Below are positions 43,724 to 55,182 of a stretch of DNA of 64,000 nt, piece after piece. Source of the stretch: Scleroderma bovista (lineage: Eukaryota > Basidiomycota > Agaricomycetes > Boletales > Sclerodermataceae); assembly GCA_037178675.1 (NCBI GenBank), contig JAYMGJ010000547.1, positions 1 to 64,000 on the forward strand, given 5' to 3'. The notes beneath the pieces are model-generated. The model saw only the letters and a program-made list of their open reading frames with translations, was not told the origin of the DNA and made no database searches. Numbering within the stretch: position 1 is the stretch's first letter; every line of letters begins with the position of its first letter. The position numbers were made by a program, and so were the translations under genes.

Positions 43724-45216
43724 ATGATGCCGGAGTTCTGCAGGGGAGGTGAGAGGAACTGTGACTGTGAGCATTTTATGGCGAAGGACGGCGACCCTGC
43801 CCACTGCTGGGAGTGCAACCACAGGAGGAACAAACATCCCGAGGTGCAGTCCACGACCCCATCCAACACTGCTCCGTCCAACACTGCTCCGTCTGGCAAC
43901 TCCGCTACATCTGATCCATTCATTACCACTCCTTCCAACACCGACGCCATTGCCATGCAGACATATACTGCACAGAGGGTCAAAAACATTCTGGGGAATT
44001 TGGCGGCCAAAAGACCTACAAGTTCTCAACCTGAGGCTCGTAAAGAAGCACTGCAAACAAAAGCAAAACCAGCGGCCGAGGCTACGGATAGAGGCAAGGT
44101 AAGTCAGCAACTTCTAGCTTTGGTGCTTTGTTATAACTAATAATTGATGTTAGAATGTATCTGGGAGTGCTCGCAACTTTCATGTGAAGGCTATCAGAAT
44201 CATAACATGTGGGCTGGACGTATGTCTTTTGTTTCATTGTAAATACAGCATCTCACATCGCAAATAGGGAGCGGGTCATCTAAGGTTGCCAAACCCAGTG
44301 CCATGCAGTAAAAATCAATGAAATCAGTTCATCGAAGACCTAGAAGAGCACGGATGTTATACTGACAAGATTACCCCAATCCGAGTAGCTTGGACCCACG
44401 AGGATGTTACCAAAGAGTTGCTCCACGTCTTGTTCCCTCAAGTTTTTCGTTATTTGGACTCGCGCCATCAACAGTCAGGGTCGCAGGTGCAGCAGCCTGA
44501 CTGGCAACTTCTGACTCAAGCCAGTGGAGAGTATGTACTATGTGAGGCGGCCCGACCAACTGGTACGGTCCTCCATCGGAATAAAGGGCGTGATAAGGCA
44601 GGCATCGCAGGCTCCTGCTTATGGTTTGGTAAGTAATGTGTTATTATTTAAAACATACTGATACATGTTTTGAAACAGTTACTTGGAACCCTATCCCAGA
44701 AAGTGTGTACAAATTGTGGAGGGTCCATCCACCTGTCGTAGCAATGGACATTGAAATTTGTTCTGGGGAAGAGGAGATTGACCTCTCCAGCTCGTTCAGC
44801 AAACTTGATATCAATACAGGTATGTTGTGTGTGTTTTTTTTTTTGGCTTGCTTCAATACAGTAATTGATTTGCACTCCTAAGGCAAACGACCACGGCCCA
44901 CACAAAAGGTGCAATCCACCAAACAGGCTTTTCCATCTATCGAAATGATCCTCTCATCACCAGAATCAATTGATCTACTGTTCAAGAAGATGAGACATAG
45001 TAAGTCTCTGCACAATGTCATTGACAAACTAACTAAAATGTTTTACTAGCGGAAGAACCAGAACTATTGCAGCCCTTATCTCCAAGTGACCTTGGCCCCA
45101 AGAGCAATATCTCAAGCGCCGACCTCTGGGACCCCACTGCCATCGTGCTTCAAGTAGTCGGTGGATATGAGGCTGACTATGATAGTGACAATATTTCCTT
45201 CATGGATCTGACCTGA
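43724..45216 (+). pseudogene. Cys/His-rich protein of unknown function, one stop
   Basis: Six exons with consistent phases: 43724-44098, 44154-44219, 44268-44628, 44679-44819, 44883-44999, 45050-45216, giving 408 residues. Near the N-terminus is a putative metal-binding motif CDCEHF...HCWECNHRRNKHP (C-x-C-x12-C-x2-C-x2-H). The rest includes QFIEDLEEHG, a region with LFPQVFRYLD, then WNPIPESVYKLW and acidic/Ser-rich C-terminal exons. One TGA at 44319-44321 (KNQ-stop-NQFIED) is the only break. I recall similar Agaricomycete proteins without assigned function. It starts 46 bp after the integrase-core frame, in the same direction; whether they form one unit is unknown. Confidence 0.6.
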
Positions 45217-45635
45217 TAGATCATCTCAGTTGTGTTTCATTCTGAGCTGCACTCATTGTATCTACCATTAGTAGATTGTTTGTTTGCTTCCCATGGTATG
45301 TTGGTTCACACACAGTTTCATCGTTAGCGGTGACAATACATCATGGATGTCCAATGGACATCAATCTATTTTATATTACTCGCTGTGAGGAAATCTACAA
45401 AATTGAGCGCAGCAAGGTGTGGTGAGCGTGGTGGCGCAGCAGCATGGCTGCGATACATATTTTCGCGTCAACTACTCGCTGTGAGGAAATCTACAAAGTT
45501 GAGCATGGCAGTGCGGTGAGTCAGTGCACTACTCCTTCTCGATTCCAATTGGATATCGACTGGGGGATGGAGTATGATGCAATATTTGCACATATTTTTA
45601 TCGCAGCCAGCCATGCTCACCACACCCACACCTCG
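45217..45635. repeat. Short dispersed repeat in inverted and direct copies
   Basis: CTCGCTGTGAGGAAATCTACAAA occurs twice in direct orientation (45379 and 45477). The edge word with GCACATATTTTTATCGC and CATGCTCACCACACC at 45585-45620 has an inverted counterpart at about 45420-45470 and a third copy at 40600-40660. Likely MITE ends. Confidence 0.5.
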
Positions 45636-48615
45636 CTGCACCAGACGAAGGTCACGCTAGTGGCTCAACAGATGCGATGCCTTTGGACGAGGATGATATC
45701 GATTTGGGCCCATTCGTGTTTAAGCCGTACAAACTTGCTAGTCTGCTGGATCTGAAAGACTTGCATTCTCTCAAGGCCATCAGAGGGGTAGTGGCTCTCC
45801 TACATGGGCTTGGAACTCACTTTTGTGAGGTGAACTGGCGCAGCTCGACACTAGACAAGAGTCACAAATGACTCAGTACTTCTGTGCAAACAGAGACTTC
45901 ATTTAACTAACCTAGACAAGAGTCACAAATGACTACATAGGTCAGTATCATAGTAAATGAATGTGTAGAGTAGCCTTACCTCAGTACTTCTGTGCAAACA
46001 GAGACTGAGGTATGAAACGAAAGAAAAACATCCTATAAAGAACGACCGTGATTATGTAAGGAATGCTCGGCGTGTCCATACTAAGTATAAGGGAAAAAAT
46101 GGTACTGTAGGGACCAGGAATTTCAACACTCACCCCATGCAAGGATTATGGGTCGGTACACACTACTATGGAGATGATCGCTCATCTGACGGCAGACCCG
46201 GTGCTGGCGCTGGGGCTTCTCAAAGGCACGACTGGCCCTTGGCGACTAAACAGGACATGTTCGAATTGAAAGGAACTCATCCTGGGGATGATAAGGGAGA
46301 CAATGGCGATCCGTTTTGCGTGACGCCACAGGAGTGTAAGCGAGTTTTTGGAGAAAACATACTTCCGCATCGACAGACCAAATCGTTACTTGCTTTGATG
46401 TGGCTCGTGCTGAAAGACAAAGTCTTGGTAAGTCGTCATATTGTATTTGCTTGGCTTGGATGTAATTCAGCTTCATTAAGGTACTTTTGTCTATAGCAGC
46501 TGTCATCTCGTTGGCGCTAGGTCTGTTTCAAGATTTTGGTACCCCTTGGGAACCAGGGGATCCTCCTGTTGACTGGGTCGAAGGAGTTGCAATCATGATT
46601 GCAATCCTCATAGTTGTGAGTTCACACACTTTTTGCCCATGCTCATCACTGAATACGAATATAGGTTGTAGTTGGATCATTAAATGACTGGCAGAAGGAG
46701 CACCAGTTCAAGGCACTAAATGAGAAAAAGGAAGAGCGCGGCATCAAGGTTATCCGCAATGGGGTGGAGCACATCATCAATGTCAAGGTACGTCCAAGAT
46801 CCATCACTTTTCCATTATTCACTGAACCCCTATATAGGAAGTCGTCGTGGGTAATACCACGCTTCTGGAACCCAGAGAGATCATCCCCTGCGATGGAATA
46901 TTCTTATCTGGCCACAATGTGAAATGCAACAAGCAAGTCGGCTGCCACTGGTGAAACTGATGCCATCAAGAAAGCCCCTTACTTGTATTGCATCAAATGG
47001 AGGAACGTGCAGTCGCCGCAAAAAGAGGGCCCTAGCATGAGCCACACGGATTGTTTCATTGTCAGCAGTAGCAAGCTTTTAGAAGGCGTTGGCTGCTATG
47101 TCGTCGTCACAGTGGGCACAAAGAGCTTCAACGGTCGGATCATGATGGGTACGTTCTTCCAACATTCTCTTCTTATGCCCGGTAAATCTCAAACCAGGTC
47201 CAGCTTTGCATACAGATATGGAGAATACCCCTCTTCAGCTCAAACTAAACGTTCTTGTGGAATTTATTGCCAAAGTTGGAAGTGTAGCAGGCATAATTCT
47301 CTTTACTGCACTCATGATAAGATTCTTTGTTCAACTTGGCATGGGAGATCCCCCTCGGTGAGTCGGTCCCCATTTGGCATCAGGGTCCCCTGCTCTGACA
47401 TCACCTCACCTTTTTTTGCTTGAAGGAATGCCAACCAGAATGGCATGGCATTTGTACAAACCCTTATCATCTTGGTAACACTTGATGTCGTTGCTGTTCC
47501 TGAAGGTAAGTCCCGATTCAGTGTTGACACGCTTCCCCCACTCATACCAATCATAGGCCTTCCCCTTGCTGTGATGCTGGCACTCACGTTTGCAACGAAA
47601 CGTACGACCAAGGAGAATCTTCTTGTCCGTGTCCTCGGCTCGTGTGAAACAATGGCAAACATGTCTGTTATCTGCACTGACAAGTCCGGCACGCTCACTC
47701 AGAACACGATGTCCATCGTCGCTGGCTCCATCGGCGTCCACGCCAAATTCATCTGCCGTCTTGAACAGAACCAATCCTCACACGAATGCTGCAGATGATG
47801 GCGGTTCATGAAGGAGCCACGACTCCAACATGAGGCCCAGGGACGACTTTTCGATTGACCTCAGCAAGCTCAACACAATTTTATCTCCTCAATTACGAAA
47901 ATTATTCAATGCATCGATTGCGGTCAACTCTACGGTGTTTGAGGACGAGGACCCGGGTAGTGGGAAGTTGGAGTTTGTGGGGAGTAAGATGGAGACAGCT
48001 TTGTTGAGCTTCGTGAAGGACCTCCAATGGTTGAATTTCAGGGAGGTGCGGAATACGGCTGAGGTCATTCAGATGATCCCCTTCTCGAGTGAGCGGAAGG
48101 CGATGGGTGTCATTGTCAAGATCGAGGAGGGCAGATACAGGCTATACATGAAAGGCACGAGCGAGATCCTCATGAATCTTTGCACCTGACACGTTGTTGT
48201 GTCCCGGAACAGAATTGCCTCTACCGACAAGAATGCACTGGTGGAGACGACCAATATCAACATGGATGCAAAGGAGAGCATGTTGCGGACAATTATATTC
48301 TATGCCAACCAAACGTTGCACACGATCGTGATTTGCTATCGCGATTTTTCCAGCTGGCCGCCTGCTAATGTTACTTTGACCGACGGAGAGGTACGTAGTA
48401 TCTTTTACAGTAGTGACTTATATCTCTGACCGTCTTTTAGGTTCCCTTCGAACAACTCGCTTGTGACATGGTCCTCATTGGGATCGTTGGGATTGAAGAT
48501 CCTCTCCGCCTCGGCGTTCGTGAGGTGGTTGCAGACTGTCACAAGGCTGGCGTCGCCGTCAAGATGTGTACTGGGACAACATCCTTACAGCACGCTCCAT
48601 CGCACTTCAATGCGG
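45636..48615 (+). pseudogene. Ca2+-transporting P-type ATPase relic, 3' truncated
   Basis: Encodes, in order, pieces of a fungal vacuolar/plasma-membrane Ca2+-ATPase (PMC1-like, P2B): N-terminus (GPFVFKPYKLASLLD, near 45700), GENILPHRQTKSLLAL, membrane segments around 46500-46680, the actuator region with ATGETDAIKK, the helix with VVAVPEG (about 47500), the phosphorylation site as DKSGTLTQN (usually DKTGT), and the nucleotide domain to IALQCG. Breaks: an insertion with direct repeats at 45840-46120, frameshifts near 46940 and 48570, and TGA at 48187-48189 (LCT-stop-HVVVS). It stops at 48615 where an LTR-like repeat begins; the hinge and C-terminal membrane segments are missing. Confidence 0.9.
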
Positions 48616-48890
48616 TGTGCGCCTAAGTGAGGGAAGAGGTCAGAACAACCAACAACCAACACCAAATGACAACAATAAGCGAGTGGTGGTATTCCTCTGT
48701 GGTTCTGGTAGATGATCTCCACAGGGGGATGTACTGCAAGCCTTCAGGTAAGGTGCAAGAGGGAAGGGAAGGGCTTCTGATGGGGAAGGAATGCGATTGA
48801 TGATGGTATTGACTCCTCTTCAGCCTACCACAGTGGTTAGGAAGAGTCCTGGGGTTGAGCAGTGGTGATAGAACAATGACATCAGGAAAT
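48616..48890 (+). repeat. LTR-like repeat starting TGTGCGCC, copy 2
   Basis: Counterpart of 15710-15985. It joins the Ca2+-ATPase relic at a sharp point, and both copies share the first base onward, so 48616 is a true element edge. Confidence 0.65.
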
Positions 48891-50452
48891 TGATGAGGGT
48901 CTGCTCAAGCTTTATATAACATTACCATTGTTTCCATGTGTATCTACATGCATCATTCTGATACACACCTAGATCATGTTAGTTACTCCATGGGAGTGTT
49001 GAGAGTGTCTGTCATTGCAATCAGCCTTCTTATTTGTTGTCACTGCAACCAGGATGCTTGTTTTTATCATGCCAGATCACCAATAAACTTGCTAATATAT
49101 AAGATCAAAAACTCAACTGCTGCTACATGTGATCAAATGTATCTGTAATTATAGTTTCTGATGCTATGTGCTCACATTCTTCTTTTTGATGCTCCTGATC
49201 AGATTTATCAATGATGTCATGTGTTTGTATAGTTGTCAGCTCTTCAATGATGCTGTCATTGATCATTGATATCTTTGTTGATGTACTTTACATAATAGAT
49301 TTGTACTCCCTTGCAGACATTCATGACTGTGTTGATAAACTCTGCAATGTTGTCAGCTCTGATCCATGGCACCATTGAGGTATATCTGCCTCATCAGATC
49401 TACAGCTGCACCTTGATATCCATGACCACATCTCTCTCTATTGCAAACAATTGTTACATTGACAAGCTCTCCCTTACTGGCTATTGTGAACACGAAGGTC
49501 TACATTAATCAATTCTCCAAGGGTGCCAGTTCTGACCATCAACATCACATATGTAGTATGTCTTCCATACTAGATCTGTACTCTCTTGCAGAGACTTATG
49601 ATCATATCTAGCTGTGATTGCAATACCTGGTGTCATTGACAACCATTTCCTTAATAACTAATTAGGACATATCTGTCTATATTGGTCATAATGGCATGGA
49701 TGATCAGCCATGGCCACCTTATATCTTCCTGAGAGCCATGACCAGTTTTACAACAGTGACAGGAGTTGATCTAGTTTATACAGCTTGAAATGTTGAGATG
49801 ACATATCCCTGGTTGGTAAACATGCTTAGTTCTATCATAACTTTCAGGTCTCAAGATCTGACTAGGCCTGCCAGAGATATAGTACTGGTCTAATCTACAT
49901 CACTGTACATGGTGAGAAGATTCATTTGAATGACACCTTTTATCTCCTTTGCAATAGTTTGACCACATTGGAATTTACAGAAGTATGGTCAATATGGTCA
50001 ATGTTATAGCATATTGTTTCATATTGTGCTCTACATCATGATTGTTTGACTGTTATACTGTTGTCAATATGTCATTGGATGAGAAACATCCACTTATTGA
50101 TAGAATTGACTTGCACCATCACAATGATGCTTCATATCCCCCTACATAATAGTTGCTTGTTTTTGGCTACCTTGGGATTTAGAGAAATGTGGTCAACATA
50201 ATCAATATGTTCTTGGATGAGAAACATTCCCTTACTGATAGAATTGAATTGCACTATCATAATGTTGTCTATTGTCATTTCAGTTATGGTTGCAATTATA
50301 GCTGACTACTTAGTGCTCATGTAGAAACAAATGAATGTATAATGCTCTATGCAGGCTCACTCTTGGCACAGTATGAGAAAATAGAATCACCAATATCATT
50401 ACTGCAATATAGATTTTTCGACAAAACAAACATAAATGACGTAGAAATCCAA
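48891..50452. repeat. AT-rich non-coding tract with internal repeats
   Basis: No gene. GGATGAGAAACAT-C-CTTA-TGATAGAATTGA occurs at about 50075 and 50213 (unit about 140 bp), and the word GGTCAATATGGTCAAT / GGTCAACATAATCAAT precedes each copy. May be the interior of the element that begins at 48616. Confidence 0.45.
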
Positions 50453-51885
50453 TCAATTAGAACTGCCGGCGACATCCGCATTCCTTTCATTGTACTCCGC
50501 ACGCTTCGCACGTATCCTAGCAAGGGCGCTATTCTTGGATGGAAGCCGCTCAACATCAGAATACAATGGAAATACCTGGCTGTTTCATTCATTAAACACA
50601 AATCAATTATTTTACAAATGACTTACCGATTCCACCATGCCATCAGTTGGTCAACTTTGCCCTTTTCCTCCGGATCATCCAGTAACTCCAGAATAGAATT
50701 GTAGAAATGTTCGGAATCTGTGACAAGGTCAGTGCGGGAAAATACTTGAGCCGAAGTCAATGCAAAGCGGGCCTACAGAAAAGTGAGTGAGAAACAGAGA
50801 GAAATCACCCTTGCACATACCTGTGTAGCGACATAGGCAAGGGACGCCTTTGTAGTCGAGCGCATCCCATGGATACGGGCATTCCCAGAACGCGTTGCCT
50901 TGGGTTCCTGATCTACAGAGCTCGGGGACGTGAAGACATGTTTGAACACCTTTGGTTGGTGGAATCAGTCAACATGAAAAGCCAGATCATTAAAACTTAC
51001 TGCTACAAGGAGGCCGCTGCGGAGGAGACCGTTCCATGGATCTTCGGGATCATACGTGTAGTTGGCATACAAGAAAATGGGCCATTGGTCTCCGGCTACT
51101 TGAAGCTCGCTATTTGAGAGCTTGGTGTGAGTGCTGGAAGCCATGCACATGTTAAATGAGTAACAAAACACACTGAATAAATACTCACTCCATGTTATTC
51201 CAATCGAGACCTGCTGGGCATAGGAGGGCTCCAGTGTGGTCATGATTAAAACCACGGCAAGACTTGGCATTCCAAGGGATGTGGGGGGTCAGCGATTGTC
51301 CTTTTGGAGTAATCCAATCGATGATTGGACCCTTCATTCCCTTGGTGTCATCAGCCCTAGCGCCATTGGCACCCTTCTGAATCTATCAGTGGTGCATAAA
51401 AATTGTCGCAAGGTGTATAGTCATTCATAACAAACACACCAAATCTGCTATTGAAATCACCTCTTCCTCAGAAGAGGACACGAGACGGTTTTCTAGACCT
51501 GGCACGGATCGAAGTAGCTCGCAGAAAACTGTGCGTTCCTTGCATTCGCTGCAGCTCAAGTTAGCAGTTATCTAGATGAAGCTAGGCAACTCACGCAGCC
51601 GTCAAGGTCTCATCTTCCAAAATATCATCAGAAATAGCGTGTAGGCCATTCATGATGAGCATCTGCACGTTGCAAAAGGCATGGACTGCCCTGCCAAAAT
51701 GGCGCCCATGGTGCACTAAGGGGTCCTGAGAAGTCCTGGTGTAGAGTACTAAGTTCACAATCAAATGGTTTAAAGTTTAGCATGACGCACGGCTTTTTCC
51801 TGGGACCCAATTGCAAAGCTCCAGAGCACACATGCTTTCTACCAGGGGGGGAAGGGCGTTCGTCCTGTGTGGGAGAAGTGGACAT
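50453..51885 (-). CDS. DUF6698 family protein
   Basis: Exons (minus strand) from about 51722-51595, then 51548-51440, 51382-51189, 51133-51001, 50949-50821, 50772-50627, 50579-50453; all six introns have GT-AG ends and phases agree to the stop at 50453. Encoded landmarks: HHGRHFGRAVHAFCNVQ, FCELLRSVPGLENRLVSSS, KGPIIDWITP, NAKSCRGFNHDHTGALLCP, AGDQWPIFLYANYTYDPEDP, FKHVFTSPSS, GNARIHGM, TDSEHFYNSILELLDDPEE. These are the successive blocks of DUF6698, an expanded family of unknown function in Agaricomycetes, often near transposons. The 5' end is unclear: an ATG at 51885 opens a different frame, so a frameshift or a missed intron lies near 51725. The main body is intact. Confidence 0.82.
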
Positions 51886-52943
51886 TGCGGATCCAGCAGC
51901 GTACCAGCAGAAACAATGAGTAGGGGAGACTGGAACAAGGGAAACCTGAGCTCTATCATTACCTTTAAATAACAACCGGTGGAAAATTCACACCTGCAAC
52001 AACATGGCTAATGGATATGTTACGGGTCCCTGGGCGTAACGGTAAGACCGTGAATTCGCGCCTGCAAGAGCCTCGTGAAGCAATAGTGGGGACCTGAAAA
52101 ATCAATGTAACGACAACAGACCATGAATCCTCACCTGCAAGAACATCATAAAGCAATGGTGAATGGCAAGATAAGTGTAACGTACAATGAACAGACATCC
52201 ATGCACGCAAAGTAGAGTGAACTTTGGAGAGCGGTGGAGACCTTGCAAAGTCGTCAGAGTTGAACTTCATCGTTGAGTACTACAACTCTGTCTGTGCTAC
52301 TTGGCCAGCATGACACGGAGAGCGAGTCTGAGTGCAGTGACTCATGTTGGACAGTTGCAGATGGGAAAATCTATGTAGCATCTGAACTTGCCTAAAGTTG
52401 GATAAGTTCCCATCCCTCATGCAGTTGCGAAGCCAGATCTGTGTATTTGCCTCTTGTGTAAATTCTCATCCCTCACGCCTCCATGAACCATCAACATGAC
52501 TTTCAATGCAACTCGACTGAAGCGAAGTCTTGATCTGTAACTAATACTTACGTTTCCATTCCCTAATGTTACAGCCTTGTTGGCCAGTTGGCAGATCTGA
52601 ATCTGATCTTACTTTTTGTGTAAGTTCCCATCCCTCGTGCAGTTGCGAAGCCAGATCTGTGTATTTACCTTCAGTGTAAACTCCCATCCGAGCCCCATGG
52701 CCTATCAACATGACTTTGCAACTCAACTCAAAGCGAAGTCCCGATCTGTTATGTTTCCATCCCCTGACAACGAATGCAGCCCAGATTGACAGTTCAGACG
52801 GAAGCCGCTTGGCAGTCAATGATTGCACTCGCCAGGACTAGCCAGTTTGGAATCGCGGCTAAATTACATAGTTAAAAGGTGGATATTTTGAACGTTTGAA
52901 ATAGGACGCTCACTTTTGAACAACACCCACGGTGACGTTGTAG
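51886..52943. repeat. Non-coding with a direct duplication
   Basis: 52398-52565 and 52618-52768 are diverged direct copies sharing TAAGTTCCCATCCCTC-TGCA, GTTGCGAAGCCAGATCTGTG and ATCAACATGACTTT. A smaller pair lies at 52045-52180 (CCTGCAAGA-C-TC-T-AAGCAAT). No coding sequence seen. Confidence 0.5.
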
Positions 52944-53591
52944 ATGGAAAAAATACGCAGAGAGCCCACAATATATTTTGAAGGTATGTTTCTATGAACA
53001 TCTATTGATGCTACCTGATGACGAGTGGTTCGAAATATTAGCTCAGGCTCCTGTGCAAGGGACTGATACCCTGAAATGCGATAGGTTCAGTAGTGTTGAT
53101 ATTCCATCGAACGATGTGACTGTTAGCGCAATATCGGCCAAAGATTTGGACTTCTTCAAAAGTAAGTGGCTCCAACGGTTGAACACAAGATGGTAGTCAT
53201 CTAATTGGTCATAGGCTCAAGTGTAGAACAATGTCAACTCTGTCAAAAATGCCCCCATCTCGACAATGAACTGAAATCTCACTCTGATGGTGATCGAAAA
53301 CGTCTTCGCCTCCAAAGCCAGTTCGATTCTCAGGCTGGCAATGACGCCTCGAAGCAGTCCGCGATGCAATTTGAAACATTGTCCAACCTTATTCACGAAA
53401 TAAAGGAGGCAAAGGTCCAACTGGGTCTATTTGTGACGGATTTGGCAGCAAAGCAGGAGCTAGTAGCTGGACTCATCAATATCTCGCAGAGACCGTGTAT
53501 GATATGTGGTCATGGGGGTACTCGGCCTATGCAAGGCGACGATTCCGAGGGAAGTTCAACCTTCGACGATGACGGATCGCAATCTTTGTAG
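52944..53591 (+). CDS. Small intact gene, unknown product
   Basis: Three exons, 52944-52983, 53042-53161 and 53215-53591, with introns of 58 and 53 bp (GTATGT...TTAG, GTAAGT...ATAG) and exact phase agreement give 178 residues from ATG to stop with no defect. It has a CQLCQKC motif, a helical middle (FETLSNLIHEIKEAKVQLGL, a likely coiled coil) and a second CMICGHGG motif near an acidic C-terminus; the two Cys pairs could bind zinc. I recognise no family. It lies 1.6 kb upstream of Plavaka copy 2 in the same direction. Confidence 0.6.
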
Positions 53592-54059
53592 TATTTCTGT
53601 GGGCTGCCTTTCAATAAGTACGTGATTTGGATCTGCATCACAGTGTAACCGCTCCTTCAATTTGATAATTTTTGCAAACTGGACTGTCAGAATATATGGC
53701 CGCTACGTGGCAAACTTACAAGACTGATTACATTTATTAGTTTTGATATATTAGCCCTACCTACAAGATAAATAGTTCGTAGTCGTACTGTGTATATTCA
53801 TCGCGTTTGGACCTGGTTCGCACCCATCCACCCATCGTGGTCACCCCAATCGCCCCAGCCCGTGAATTCTAACATGGACATAGTATTGATATCGGCCCAT
53901 TGGAACATCTCACTGGATGGTAAGATGAAGTTCTATTTGTTGTGTCCGAATGTGTCGATTTTTGGGTACCCTGGTCCGACATATCAAGTGGATAAACACA
54001 GCACTGAAATGGAGTTTGAAATTATGATTTCTGATAAGGGCGGAGTCAAACAACTATAA
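53592..54059. other. Intergenic, doubtful open frame
   Basis: An open stretch at 53790-54059 includes WFAPIHPSWSP and LLCPNVSIFGYPGP but has no supporting family or splice context. Confidence 0.25.
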
Positions 54060-54773
54060 ATGAGACAGCAGTATCCTCCCACGTCTTCAAGCTTTGGGCC
54101 ACCTCACTTCTACTCGGACATGTCCACCACAGAAACGGAGAGATGTATTTTCCACCGTACTTCCTCCCATTGTTTGCACTCTACTTCCCCCAGCATAGTA
54201 AAGGCAGAGGGATGTTCTGACTTTGTGTCTGTTGATCGTCCAACTTCCAAGAGCTTAGACTCGCCACTTTCGTCACCTTTGTTATCTTCCTTCTCCTCGC
54301 CCTTGCCCTTGCCCTTGCCGCCTAATTCCATAGTTGACGGGTCAATTGGGAAGGCTTGTTTGAAAACTGAGAGGAATATCGACCCAGTATTTACTTCACC
54401 TAGTAGTTTGTATTTGTGAGTGTTTACCATCGGGTTTAGAGCAAAGCTGCCTTCCATTATGCTGAACAGCAAGGTCGTCATTGGTCTGCTGCTATGATGG
54501 AATAAGGCTGCCTTGGAGAACTTGATGAAGACTCAGCAGTTGCTTGAGGAAATGGAAGAGACTGTTGCGAAATATCTTTCTAAGGAAACTATTGAAGTTG
54601 CTCATGCACGATTTTTGTCCACAATCGGTTCTTCCGATCCAGAAGTGCAATATCTTCTTGCAGTGGGATGGCTGGTTATTCGTCCCCTTTCGTCTCGCTT
54701 GGAATCTCCTCACATTAAACTTGCTAATAGGAGATTTTCTCACGTTGTAACTTCTTCTGTGAACAAATGTTAG
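54060..54773 (+). pseudogene. Coiled-coil gene relic
   Basis: First part (54060-54416): Ser/Pro-rich, with SPLSSPLLSSFSSPLPLP. Second part: KAAFHYAEQQGRHWSAAMM, a one-base frameshift at about 54498, then ENLMKTQQLLEEMEETVAKY (helical, likely coiled coil) to a stop at 54773. The two parts are separated by a stop that could be a CAG-to-TAG change or an abnormally short intron. Family not recognised; Ser-rich plus coiled-coil layout resembles the small gene beside Plavaka copy 1. Confidence 0.4.
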
Positions 54774-55182
54774 TTATTTTATACTTGTCACGATGCATTG
54801 GCTCATCTGTAGTTTTCCCTTAGGAACTGATAGTCATGCCATATGCATAAAGTTTTACACGTGAATGGGTGCTATCATAAATGTTGTATGAACACCTAGT
54901 GAAGGGGGGAAGCGCGGACCCTCATCACTTGAGGATTGTACTTCGTTTGGCCTCCTTGTTACATCTAATGCATTGTAGTTGAGTTTACTTGTCACTCAGA
55001 CTGGCTACATAGCAATCTCGACAGCATTGTTGATATGTAGTTAACAAGGCTTGACCCGCAGATCACAGGGCCATGAGTTGGGACTGGCCCAGCCCAACAG
55101 GTCCGAATACTATCCGAATAGCAGCATGCGAATTACTAATGCAAATAGCTGCAACTACTACTAGTCTCACTGGAACCCTGCG

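Noticed and set aside
43306..44110. Minus-strand frames opposite the integrase-core and Cys/His-rich genes
   Set aside because: They mirror real exons with matching phases on the plus strand.
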